From Candidatus Lucifugimonas marina (lineage in GTDB: Bacteria; Chloroflexota; Dehalococcoidia; Lucifugimonadales; Lucifugimonadaceae): 64,000 bases of DNA. Positions 16,204 through 24,345 of the stretch are shown here, piece by piece. Made by a program: the position numbers and the translations under genes. The notes under the pieces were generated by a model. That model worked only from the letters and a program-made list of their open reading frames with translations, was not told where the DNA came from and ran no database searches. The stretch is from positions 496,001-560,000 of the forward strand of contig CP046147.1 of the NCBI GenBank assembly GCA_029593915.1, written 5' to 3'. Every line of letters begins with the position of its first letter. Positions within the stretch are counted from its first letter, which is position 1.

Positions 16204-18120
16204 CTAAGGCGTTTCGAGTTCGTTGTCGTCCTGCACGTTGAGATCATCCAGCTCGTCGATTAGCTCATCGCCATCGTCGACAAATTCAGGACCACTGTCG
16301 TTTTCGCCAGCCTGGCGGAATGCTCGAACACCAGCGGCAAGTCCAACTTGCCAAGCTTTGGTTTCTCGACGTAGTGCAGTCCGGAATCGACTACCGTATT
16401 CACCGACTTTTCTGAATTTTTTCTGTCGGCGGCGTACGAGGGTTTTGGTGTTTTTGCCGGCTAGTTCCGATAACTCACGCATGAGAGATCGTTTTAGCAG
16501 GCGAGCAGTTTCATCGGGTGAACCGTGTGCCCCCGATTCAGGTTCTGGAACAATATCGTCGACGATTTCCATATCGACGCAATCGACTGATGTTAATTTG
16601 AGAGCTCGGGCGATATCTGAGGCTTTGCCCGGATCGCTCATCTCCGCCTGTGCGCCTTGTTCGGGTGCGATTGGCGTGTAGATAGCGTTCTCTAGCATGA
16701 GCACGCGGTCGGCAAGACCAAACGCCAGTGCCGCCTCGGAACCGCCCTCACCAATGAGAATAGATAGCGTCGGCGTTTTCACTCGCCCCATTTGATCGAT
16801 CATTCTGGCGATAGCGCTTGCAAGCCCCCGCTGCTCCATGTCGATACCTAATCGTGGGCCGGGTGAGTCAACGATAGTCACGACTGGGATTTTGAACGTT
16901 TCGGCGAGAATCACGCCTCGCCGAGCTTTTCGGAAGCCGCCCGGCGTGATTTCGCCCATTCTAGGACCAGAAGAGTCGTCGCTTTGTGCTGCGTTCGATT
17001 TTTGCTGGGCGACGATCATCACGCTTTGGCCACCGAGGCGCGCAAGACCAATGATCACCGATGGATCGTCGGAGTAGACGCGGTCGCCATGAAGTTCGAA
17101 GAAGTTGGCAAATACGTTATCGATGTAGAAGCGGGCTCGTGGTCGGTCGGGGCGTCGTGCGAGCTTGACCATCTCCCATGCTTCACGAGGGCGAATAGCT
17201 ACGTTTTCGGGTGCGATTCGTCGAGAAGAAGTTAGTCGGAACTCTGGTGAAATTAGATCAAGCACCGAAGCGAGTTCGTGCTTCAAGGCGTCTCGCTCGA
17301 TGATGGCGTCGACATGACCGCGCTCGAGATACGATTCGGCTGTGTGTTCAGCATCGGCTCGCTTGCCTTCGATCTCTCGTAGATCGCCTAACGGGGCAAA
17401 CCCTATGTGCGATCCGGGCTCGGCAAAGATGATGTCTGCCATCGAGGCGAAGCTGCCTAATACTTGACCGGTAGAAGGATTGCTAAGCGAAACGATGAAC
17501 GCTTGGCCTTTGTCTCGTAACGCCCTCGCTGCCAGAGTGGTTTTCGCCATCTGCATTAGCGAGAGAACGCCTTCTTGAATTCGAGCTCCACCTGAAGTGA
17601 CCATCGCCACACAAGGCATTTTCTTGCGCGCGGCTAGCTCGAGGGCGAGCGTAACTTTCTCTCCAACAACGACTCCCATCGATCCACCTAGAAAGCTGGA
17701 ATCGAGAACGATGATTACGACCGGTGTTCCGCCAATCGAGCATGTTCCGGTAACTGCTGCTTCCGATAGTCCGGTTCGGGTTTGATCTTGTAGCAGTCGA
17801 ACCCTGTAGGAAATTCGCGGTGAGAATTCGAGTGGATCGAGCGATTGAATCCACTTGCTGGTTTCTTTGAAGCTGCCTTCGTCGGCAACCGCTGCGATAC
17901 GTCGCCTTGCTGAGATGGTGTAGTGGTAGCCGCAGGTGGGGCAGACCCGGAGTCGACGATATTTTGTGGAGGCAGATAGATCGGCACCGCACGACAGACA
18001 CAACTTGCGGGGCTGTTCGAGATTTATCGAGTCGAGTTCTTCCGTCAGCTTCGCAAGAGCATCGTCGTCTTGCGGCTGTTCGTCATCTTGTGGGAAGAGT
18101 GGAGTTACGTTATCTGGCAA
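16204..18120 (-). CDS. accDA: Acetyl-CoA carboxylase carboxyltransferase, fused beta-alpha subunits
   Basis: Carboxyltransferase half of acetyl-CoA carboxylase: moves CO2 from carboxybiotin to acetyl-CoA to give malonyl-CoA. In most bacteria AccD and AccA are separate; here one 638-residue chain holds both. The N-terminal part is AccD with a zinc ribbon C41-x2-C44 and C60-x2-C63, then VTGTCSIGGTPVVI and TSGGARIQEGVLSLMQM. The C-terminal part from about residue 335 is AccA: RPRARFYIDNVFANFFELHG, FRKARRGVILAETFKIPVVT, IGEGGSEAALAF and a basic tail. The end of AccD runs into AccA through about 20 residues. No accB/accC is seen here; fabD and acpP lie 10 kb away. Confidence 0.93.
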   Translation of the reverse strand: MPDNVTPLFPQDDEQPQDDDALAKLTEELDSINLEQPRKLCLSCGADLSASTKYRRLRVCPTCGYHYTISARRRIAAVADEGSFKETSKWIQSLDPLEFSPRISYRVRLLQDQTRTGLSEAAVTGTCSIGGTPVVIIVLDSSFLGGSMGVVVGEKVTLALELAARKKMPCVAMVTSGGARIQEGVLSLMQMAKTTLAARALRDKGQAFIVSLSNPSTGQVLGSFASMADIIFAEPGSHIGFAPLGDLREIEGKRADAEHTAESYLERGHVDAIIERDALKHELASVLDLISPEFRLTSSRRIAPENVAIRPREAWEMVKLARRPDRPRARFYIDNVFANFFELHGDRVYSDDPSVIIGLARLGGQSVMIVAQQKSNAAQSDDSSGPRMGEITPGGFRKARRGVILAETFKIPVVTIVDSPGPRLGIDMEQRGLASAIARMIDQMGRVKTPTLSILIGEGGSEAALAFGLADRVLMLENAIYTPIAPEQGAQAEMSDPGKASDIARALKLTSVDCVDMEIVDDIVPEPESGAHGSPDETARLLKRSLMRELSELAGKNTKTLVRRRQKKFRKVGEYGSRFRTALRRETKAWQVGLAAGVRAFRQAGENDSGPEFVDDGDELIDELDDLNVQDDNELETP

Positions 18121-18262
18121 GTTGGTGAGCTAGATTCCTGATCTCGGCTGGCTAGCTAGGTCGCTAGTCTCGTTGATTCATTCTATGCGAGGAAGCGTTA
18201 CCAGTATCGAACATGTCACCTGCTAGCGGTTGCTGGAGAATGATCTCACCAGATGTTTGCTG

Positions 18263-20671
18263 CTACAGGACCGGCCTCGGCTTGCCGGGTTCGCCGGCGC
18301 CAACTACGCCTTCGTCTTCGAGTTCGTCCATGAGTCGCGCTGCTCTTGGGTATCCGATTCGGAGTCGGCGCTGTAGCAGCGATACTGAGAGCGTCTTTTG
18401 CGATTGGGCAAGATTAGCTGCTTGATCGAATAATGAATCGCCATCGACTGCGCTTGATGATGTACCGTTGTCGGCTCCTGCGTCGTCGAACGTAACGACT
18501 AGCTCAGGCAGAGGTGGTCCGCCCATGTTTTGCCAGGCAGAGACTACGCCTTCGATTTCATCGTCGTTAAGGAATGCACCCTGAACACGTGAAGGTTTTG
18601 GTTTATCGATAGGCATGTAGAGCATATCGCCCCTGCCTAGTAGTTTTTCGGCTCCGACCGAGTCGAGAATCGTTCGAGAGTCGATCTGTGACATAACGGC
18701 GAAAGATATTCGGCTCGGGAAGTTGGCTTTGATGAGACCCGTCACAACATCGACAGATGGGCGCTGAGTCGCCACAACCAGGTGTACGCCGGTAGCTCGT
18801 CCTAATTGCGCCAATCGCACCAGTAGGCGCTCTACGTCGCCAGCAGCGGTGAGCATGAGGTCGGCAAGTTCGTCGACGAGGATAACCAGATAGGGCATCT
18901 TCTCGTCCATCTTTTCGTTGTAGGTAGCGATGTTTTTTACGCCGGCTTGTTCGAGCTGACGGAACCTACCCATCATTTCGTCTACAAGCGACTTGAGAAC
19001 GATCACTGCTCTATCGGCTTCGACGATGACTGGGTGGTAGAGGTGCGGAATGCCTTGATATGGAGTTAGTTCGACTCGTTTTGGGTCGATCATGATCAGC
19101 CGTAGTTCGAGTGGCGTTTTGGTCATGATCAGACCAGTGATGATCGCGTTCATGCACACACTTTTACCGGAACCGGTTGAACCGGCTACGAGCGTGTGCG
19201 GCATTTTCGAAAGATCGGCCATCACGGGGTTTCCGCCGCTGCCGAGTCCGAGTGGAACCGGAAGCGCAGCAGATTTCGAGAATGCTTCCCATTCTGGGGA
19301 GTCCATCACCGATCGAAGGGTGACCTGAGTAGGGTGAGCGTTCGGCACTTCAATACCAACGACCGATTCGCCCGGTACAGGGGCTTCGAATCGTAGGTTC
19401 GGCGATGCCAGCGCGAGGGCGATATCTTTTTCGCGGTTCAGGATCGTGTCGACTCGAACTCGCTGACCACCAGTGTTCTCTTCGGAACGACCCTTCCAGC
19501 CGGGGCTGAGTCCGTACATCGTGACGGTCGGTCCCTGTCGGACTTGATCGACACTGACGTCGATTCCAAATTGTTCGAGCGATTCTTCAACGGCTCGGCT
19601 GGTGGAATCGATTTCTTCCTGAGTAATACCTCCGGGCTTGGCTATTGCCAGCATCTCTGGGTCTGGGAGATGCCACGGGTAGCGGTACGCCGCTGAGTAA
19701 TCGGGCGGTGGTACATCAGCTTCTTGTGCTTCTTCGACTTCGGTCGGTGTTGGGTAGGCAACGGTAACCGGTGTTGCAGGATCTGTCGGGATGCGATCTA
19801 CGAATTTAGCGAGTTCAGATTTTTGTTCAGGATCAGGGGTTGGTTCTGATTCTGTCGAATCGTTCACGAATATCGACACAGGTTCGTCGTTATCCGATGA
19901 CGCTTCAGATTTTTGAGCAACAGATTCGAGAGCTACTGCCTCGTTCTCGGCATCAATCTTTGCCTGAGCCGCCTGATCAGCTTCGTATTCAGCTAGGTCG
20001 GCTTTTCGCATCGCTTTGAGTTCTGCACGTTTTTTTCGCCATGCACTGAACTTGCTTGAGAGATTTTGAATTCCGACACTGAGCACTGCGAACGCAACGA
20101 TGATACCCCCGAAGAGGCTCTTTCCCGTGCGCTTCGCTAGTTGAGGTGATGCAACAACAAAAGCGATGAGTAGCAACGCAACGATCCGCGCCCAGGCTGT
20201 TGCGTATTCAGTGATTGATACGTCGAATCGATCCCATTCGAGTGGTAGACGGGATATTGCCATCCCTATATCGCCACCAAACGTTTCGCCACTGAAAGCG
20301 GCGAGTGGGGCATAGAAAATTCCGAGTCCGCCCGATATCGCTGTTCCAAGCGCGAGGGACGATACGATCCATCGCCATTTGGCGAAAAGTTGGGATCGAT
20401 TAAAGAGAATCAGGAACAGCGTGACCACAAGCCAGAGACCGAGCGGTATTGCCGACCAACCAACCAGCTTTCCTGCGTCATCTTGGAATCCGAAGTAGGC
20501 GACAGCTGCGATGGCAGCGAGTGCTACTACAAACCAAACCTGGGCAGGTGCCGCAACCAGAAGCCGACCGACGATCTTCGCCAGCGAACCTACCATTCGT
20601 GCAATTTTGACGAGTGGGTTCGAGCCGGACTTGCCGGCTGTCGACTTCTTTGATGTGGATTTAGACGTCAA
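18263..20671 (-). CDS. ftsK: DNA translocase FtsK/SpoIIIE
   Basis: Septal DNA pump that clears and segregates chromosome termini. 802 residues: four membrane segments within about residues 30-210, an acidic linker (210-330), the motor with Walker A VAGSTGSGKSV near residue 492 and Walker B YLVILVDELADLM near 590, then a winged-helix gamma domain (LLQRRLRIGYPRAARLMDEL), which reads KOPS-like DNA signals. The full domain set implies a functional translocase. It overlaps the 3' end of the RNase J gene by 11 bases, so the two are co-transcribed. Confidence 0.95.
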   Translation of the reverse strand: MTSKSTSKKSTAGKSGSNPLVKIARMVGSLAKIVGRLLVAAPAQVWFVVALAAIAAVAYFGFQDDAGKLVGWSAIPLGLWLVVTLFLILFNRSQLFAKWRWIVSSLALGTAISGGLGIFYAPLAAFSGETFGGDIGMAISRLPLEWDRFDVSITEYATAWARIVALLLIAFVVASPQLAKRTGKSLFGGIIVAFAVLSVGIQNLSSKFSAWRKKRAELKAMRKADLAEYEADQAAQAKIDAENEAVALESVAQKSEASSDNDEPVSIFVNDSTESEPTPDPEQKSELAKFVDRIPTDPATPVTVAYPTPTEVEEAQEADVPPPDYSAAYRYPWHLPDPEMLAIAKPGGITQEEIDSTSRAVEESLEQFGIDVSVDQVRQGPTVTMYGLSPGWKGRSEENTGGQRVRVDTILNREKDIALALASPNLRFEAPVPGESVVGIEVPNAHPTQVTLRSVMDSPEWEAFSKSAALPVPLGLGSGGNPVMADLSKMPHTLVAGSTGSGKSVCMNAIITGLIMTKTPLELRLIMIDPKRVELTPYQGIPHLYHPVIVEADRAVIVLKSLVDEMMGRFRQLEQAGVKNIATYNEKMDEKMPYLVILVDELADLMLTAAGDVERLLVRLAQLGRATGVHLVVATQRPSVDVVTGLIKANFPSRISFAVMSQIDSRTILDSVGAEKLLGRGDMLYMPIDKPKPSRVQGAFLNDDEIEGVVSAWQNMGGPPLPELVVTFDDAGADNGTSSSAVDGDSLFDQAANLAQSQKTLSVSLLQRRLRIGYPRAARLMDELEDEGVVGAGEPGKPRPVL

Positions 20672-22334
20672 TGGCGCTTGTGATAATCAGCGGTCGCCGT
20701 TTGGTGCGGCGGCCGAGGAAACTTCCAACAGTGGTTCGTACAACATCTTCGAGATCGCCCCACTCTATTGGCTTTTTCAAATGTTGGTCAAGCACAGGAG
20801 TCAGGGCGTCTTCAGTTTCGCGTAATAGACCGTCGGAGTCCTCTACGTGAACGAAACCAGCTGAGACGATTTTTGGTCGACCCACGAGTGAACCATCGAC
20901 AGTGTCACGCGAGAAGGCGACTGTGACGACGCCGTTGTGCTGAAGTGAACGACGTTCAATAACGACGTTACCCGATTCGTCCCACATACCGAGTCCGTGG
21001 ACGAAGATGTGTCCGGCTTCGATGCGGTCGACGACTTCAGCTGAATTTCTGTCGAGCTCAAGAATATCGCCATCCGTAAGGATGAAAGCGTTCTCAGGAG
21101 CAACGCCGGTTGTTACGGCAAGGTCGGCGTGAGACTTAAGCATTCGATACTCTCCGTGAACTGGCACGAAGTATTTTGGTCGGGTTGCATTGAGAAGCAT
21201 TCGAAGCTCCTCTTTGCGGGCGTGACCGGGAACGTGCGTGCGTCGTTCGTGGTTGGTTATTACTCGGGCACCGAGTCGAACGAGTTCGTTGATCGAGTCG
21301 TTAACCGGAACTTCGTTTCCGGGAATGGTGCTTGCCGACATGATGATGGTGTCATCGTCTTGGATTTTGATATCTCGGTGATCGTTTCGCGACATGCGAA
21401 CGAGTCCAGACTGTGGCTCACCTTGTGACCCTGTCGTGAGGATCAAAACTTTGTCGCCGGGAAGACTGTTCGCTTCGCCAGCGCTGATGATTAGGTCGCC
21501 GGGAATATCGAGGTGGCCAAGATCACGACCAATTTTGGTGTTGTTGATCATGCTGCGACCGAGAACACAGAGTTTTCGACCGTGCTTTATGCACGCATCG
21601 GCGACGATCTGTATTCGAGCGATTTGCGATGCGAAGCTCGATACGATCACACGATTTTCGGCAGCCCCGATTAGATCTGGAAGATTTTCTACTACTTCTC
21701 GATCAGATGGCGAGTAGCCCTCTTCTTCTGCGTAGGTCGAGTCGGCCATTAGGAGCAGCGCACCGTCCTGGCAGATGTCGGCTAAAACGCCGAGGTCGGA
21801 TGGTGGTCCGATTACGGGGGCGTTGTCGAGTTTGAAATCACCTGTGTGAATTACGACTCCGGCTGGGGTCGTAATTGCGATTCCAGTTGAATCGGGGACT
21901 GAGTGGCAGACTGCAAACCATTCGACTTCGAGTTCACCGATTTCGTGCTGTTCACCGGGGTGAATCACTTTGAGTTCGGCTTCGTCACGCATTCGTGCCT
22001 GTCTCAATTTTTCGTGAAGCAGGGCTTCTGCCATTGCAGGTGCGTAGACGGGTACGTTCACTCGCTTTAGGAAGTGCGGAACGGCTCCGATGTGATCTTC
22101 GTGACCGTGGGTGATCAGCAGAGCACGAACGCGATCTGCATTCTCTTCCAGATAGTCCATATCGGGAATGACCACGTCGATTCCGGGCATGTTCCATTCA
22201 GGGAACAGCACACCGGCGTCGATCACCACGATGTCGTCGACGGTCTCGAGGACCATCATGTTTTTGCCGATCTCGCCGAGACCACCAAGTGGTAATACGC
22301 GAATCCATGGTGCGTCGTTGTTTTTAGATGTCAT
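20661..22334 (-). CDS. rnj: Ribonuclease J
   Basis: Metallo-beta-lactamase/beta-CASP ribonuclease, with 5'-3' exo- and endonuclease activity in RNA decay and rRNA maturation. 557 residues, family length. The zinc motif is H76-G-H78-E-D80-H81; further ligands lie in FAVCHSVPDSTG and VIHTGDFKLD. The beta-CASP part includes LILTTGSQGEPQSGLVRMS and HVPGHARKEELRMLL, and a C-terminal dimerisation domain follows. Its 3' end overlaps ftsK. Confidence 0.95.
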   Translation of the reverse strand: MTSKNNDAPWIRVLPLGGLGEIGKNMMVLETVDDIVVIDAGVLFPEWNMPGIDVVIPDMDYLEENADRVRALLITHGHEDHIGAVPHFLKRVNVPVYAPAMAEALLHEKLRQARMRDEAELKVIHPGEQHEIGELEVEWFAVCHSVPDSTGIAITTPAGVVIHTGDFKLDNAPVIGPPSDLGVLADICQDGALLLMADSTYAEEEGYSPSDREVVENLPDLIGAAENRVIVSSFASQIARIQIVADACIKHGRKLCVLGRSMINNTKIGRDLGHLDIPGDLIISAGEANSLPGDKVLILTTGSQGEPQSGLVRMSRNDHRDIKIQDDDTIIMSASTIPGNEVPVNDSINELVRLGARVITNHERRTHVPGHARKEELRMLLNATRPKYFVPVHGEYRMLKSHADLAVTTGVAPENAFILTDGDILELDRNSAEVVDRIEAGHIFVHGLGMWDESGNVVIERRSLQHNGVVTVAFSRDTVDGSLVGRPKIVSAGFVHVEDSDGLLRETEDALTPVLDQHLKKPIEWGDLEDVVRTTVGSFLGRRTKRRPLIITSAIDV

Positions 22335-22551
22335 ACGTTTGAAATGATGCCAGCGTGAATGTTACGAGGGCACTACGCGGAGACTGCTTGGCTGCGTTGG
22401 CAGTCAGGACATTCTCGATCTATTTTCGTAGTGCTTAGAACATTCCTAGTTGGCGATCTCCTTGTTCTTCTTCTGTAGTTTCGTTCGTCAATAAAGGTTC
22501 AGATATTTTTGCTTCAGCCTCGTCATTATTTGGGGCTTCGGCGATGTGGCT

Positions 22552-23193
22552 TTAGGGCCGGTTGATGTTTGGTTCTTTGTTCTTTTCTGATGGCGAACTA
22601 TTGTTCGCTGAGTTAGTTGATGCCCGCAATGCCTCAGGGAGTTTGAGAACGTCTTTTTGAAGTTCTCGTTTGATAGCGGGATTTCGGAGTCCTGCTGCTG
22701 GGTGATACAGCGGAAACAGGATACGGCCTTCCCATTCGAGAATTTTGCCGTGGTCTTCCGAGATTTTACCTTCTGGGTAGTATCTGAGCATCGAAACTCT
22801 GCCCAGTGTGACTATTACTTTAGGGTTTAGGAGTTGTAGTTGTCGCTCTAAATAGGGACGACATGCGGCGACTTCGTCGGGAAGCGGGTCACGATTGTCG
22901 GGCGGTCGGCACTTTACGACGTTGGTGATGAAAATGTCATCGCGTGAGAGTGGGACTGCAGCGAGCAGTTCGTCGAGTAGTTTTCCAGAGCGACCTACGA
23001 ACGGTAGACCCTGTTCATCTTCGTTGAATCCGGGGCCTTCGCCAATGATGAGTATTTCGGCGTTCGGTGATCCGCTACCGGGAACGGCGTTAGTTCTTGT
23101 TTGGTGAAGCGCACATTTCGTGCAGGAACGCATTGCGCTGGCAAGTTCGTCGAGTGATCCCCAGGAGTTTGCTGAGGTGTCGGCGGTGGTCAA
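22552..23193 (-). CDS. Uracil-DNA glycosylase, family 4 (iron-sulfur)
   Basis: Base-excision repair enzyme that removes uracil from DNA. 213 residues. Four cysteines for a [4Fe-4S] cluster are visible at C24, C27, C95 and C111, and the active-site motif is GEGPGFNEDEQGLPFVG near residue 51. The C-terminal loop reads LFPLYHPAAGLRNP. The start is a TTG at 23193 without a clear ribosome site; an ATG 20 codons in would leave the first cysteine pair intact, so the exact start is uncertain. Confidence 0.92.
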   Translation of the reverse strand: MTTADTSANSWGSLDELASAMRSCTKCALHQTRTNAVPGSGSPNAEILIIGEGPGFNEDEQGLPFVGRSGKLLDELLAAVPLSRDDIFITNVVKCRPPDNRDPLPDEVAACRPYLERQLQLLNPKVIVTLGRVSMLRYYPEGKISEDHGKILEWEGRILFPLYHPAAGLRNPAIKRELQKDVLKLPEALRASTNSANNSSPSEKNKEPNINRP

Positions 23194-23342
23194 AAGATTT
23201 TAGTTCTAAGTTTAGATGGGTCTGGCTGCGAATCCAGAAGTGGGCTGCAGGCATCGGTAAGTGCGTTCAAGTTATCACACCGGAGTTAAGCGGACCGTTT
23301 CTTGCGTCATCGCAAAGTGGGAGCAGGATTACAGATAGAAGA

Positions 23343-23379
23343 AGCCTCCACCACAAGCATGACTGTTGTGGTGGAGGCT
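23343..23379 (-). terminator. Hairpin terminator in the UDG upstream gap
   Basis: AGCCTCCACCACAA (23343-23356) pairs perfectly with TTGTGGTGGAGGCT (23366-23379) over 14 bp. On the minus strand it is followed by TCTTCT, a weak U-tract. It ends transcripts from the broken lipoprotein gene or from the structured stretch next to it. Confidence 0.7.
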
Positions 23380-23421
23380 ATCCCGCGTCTGACGGGGTGA
23401 TATTGGTCGTTGTACTCGAAA

Positions 23422-23536
23422 CCCATCTCAAACCTGTGGGACGAGATGGGGCCGAGCCCCGAAGGTGCAACTGCGGGCAGATGTTTACTACCTTCGGTGT
23501 GAATAACCGGTCGGGATTTCGACTACTATCGACCGG
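23422..23536 (-). other. Hairpin-rich structured stretch, possible RNA element
   Basis: In the 332-bp gap 23194-23525 three hairpins lie in series before the terminator at 23343. Read on the plus strand: CCCATCTC (23422) with GAGATGGG (23443); CCGAAGGT (23459) with ACCTTCGG (23490); CCGGTCG (23507) with CGACCGG (23530), which reaches into the end of the broken lipoprotein gene. GGGGC (23448) with GCCCC (23456) is an alternative pairing that would exclude the first hairpin. Competing stems followed by a terminator look like a regulatory or small RNA. I could not match it to a known class. Confidence 0.4.
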
Positions 23537-24128
23537 TTGCGCCAGTGCAGGTTGCCGATGTGCTGTACCAGTCGCCATCGATAGGTGCCCACCAGAAGCT
23601 AAAGCCTTCAACTACAAGTTCGTCGTAGTTGTAGACGTTGAATTTTGATGACGCTGTGTCGTCTTTATAAGTACGGAACTCAACGTTTCGGGCATTGAAT
23701 CCTTCGTTGGTGAAGGCTTCGTACTGGTAGAACCATCCACCGAGTTCAGTCCATGCGTGCATAATCTGCTCTGGCTTGGGATTAGGAGTATCCGGCGTGC
23801 AGGTCTCCAAGAAGAGTTCAGGGTTAAGCGTGTTCATCGCCCTGACCTGTTTTTCTAATTGAGCGAGGATCATTTCTTCGTCTGAACCGGGCTCTGGTAC
23901 TTCAGCTGGAACTACTGCCACTTAGGGAATTGGGGCTGTGGTTGGTTCGGGTTCGGTCGGCGCAGTATCTTCACTAACGGATGTATCTGAAATAATCGAT
24001 TGATCTGACGCAGCGATTGCGTTGCTGCTCGCAGGCTCATCGCCACCACATGCCGAGAGCATTAGCGCGGCTATTAGCACCAGTGCTAGACCGCTGATGT
24101 TCTTTGTCGAGCGTAATTTCGTAGTCAT
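23526..24128 (-). pseudogene. Lipoprotein gene interrupted by an in-frame TAA
   Basis: One frame encodes first a lipoprotein start (MTTKLRSTKNIS, lipobox ALMLSACGG) and a Ser/Thr/Pro-rich linker ending TEPEPTTAPIP, then TAA at 23922-23924, then directly, in the same frame, VAVVPAEVPEPGSDEEM and a compact domain of about 115 residues (LEKQVRAMNTLNPELFLETC ... WYSTSATC), resembling NTF2-like/SnoaL small domains. Because the Pro/Glu linker continues across the stop, this looks like one 199-residue lipoprotein gene with a nonsense change. The codon after TAA is GTG, so reinitiation could still make the second part, but without a signal peptide. Confidence 0.65.
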
Positions 24129-24345
24129 GTTGCACCTTTTTGTCTCCTGCGATGAGTTACCGCAGATAACTAGACAAGTTGGTGCAAGTTCACCAATTGA
24201 ACATCCTCGGGAATGAGGACTTCTTCAGAAGGGGTTTTCGGTCGTAGGGAACGGGTTTTCTGGTGGTTCTAGTCATATATGACTAGGTCTTTGCAGCGCC
24301 AAGATCACAGCCTCACCGACGGAGTAATTTTGCTGTGGTATAGAT

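Noticed and set aside
23378-23611. Small minus-strand frame overlapping the hairpin stretch
   Set aside because: It is out of frame with the lipoprotein domain and coincides with inverted repeats; no ribosome site.
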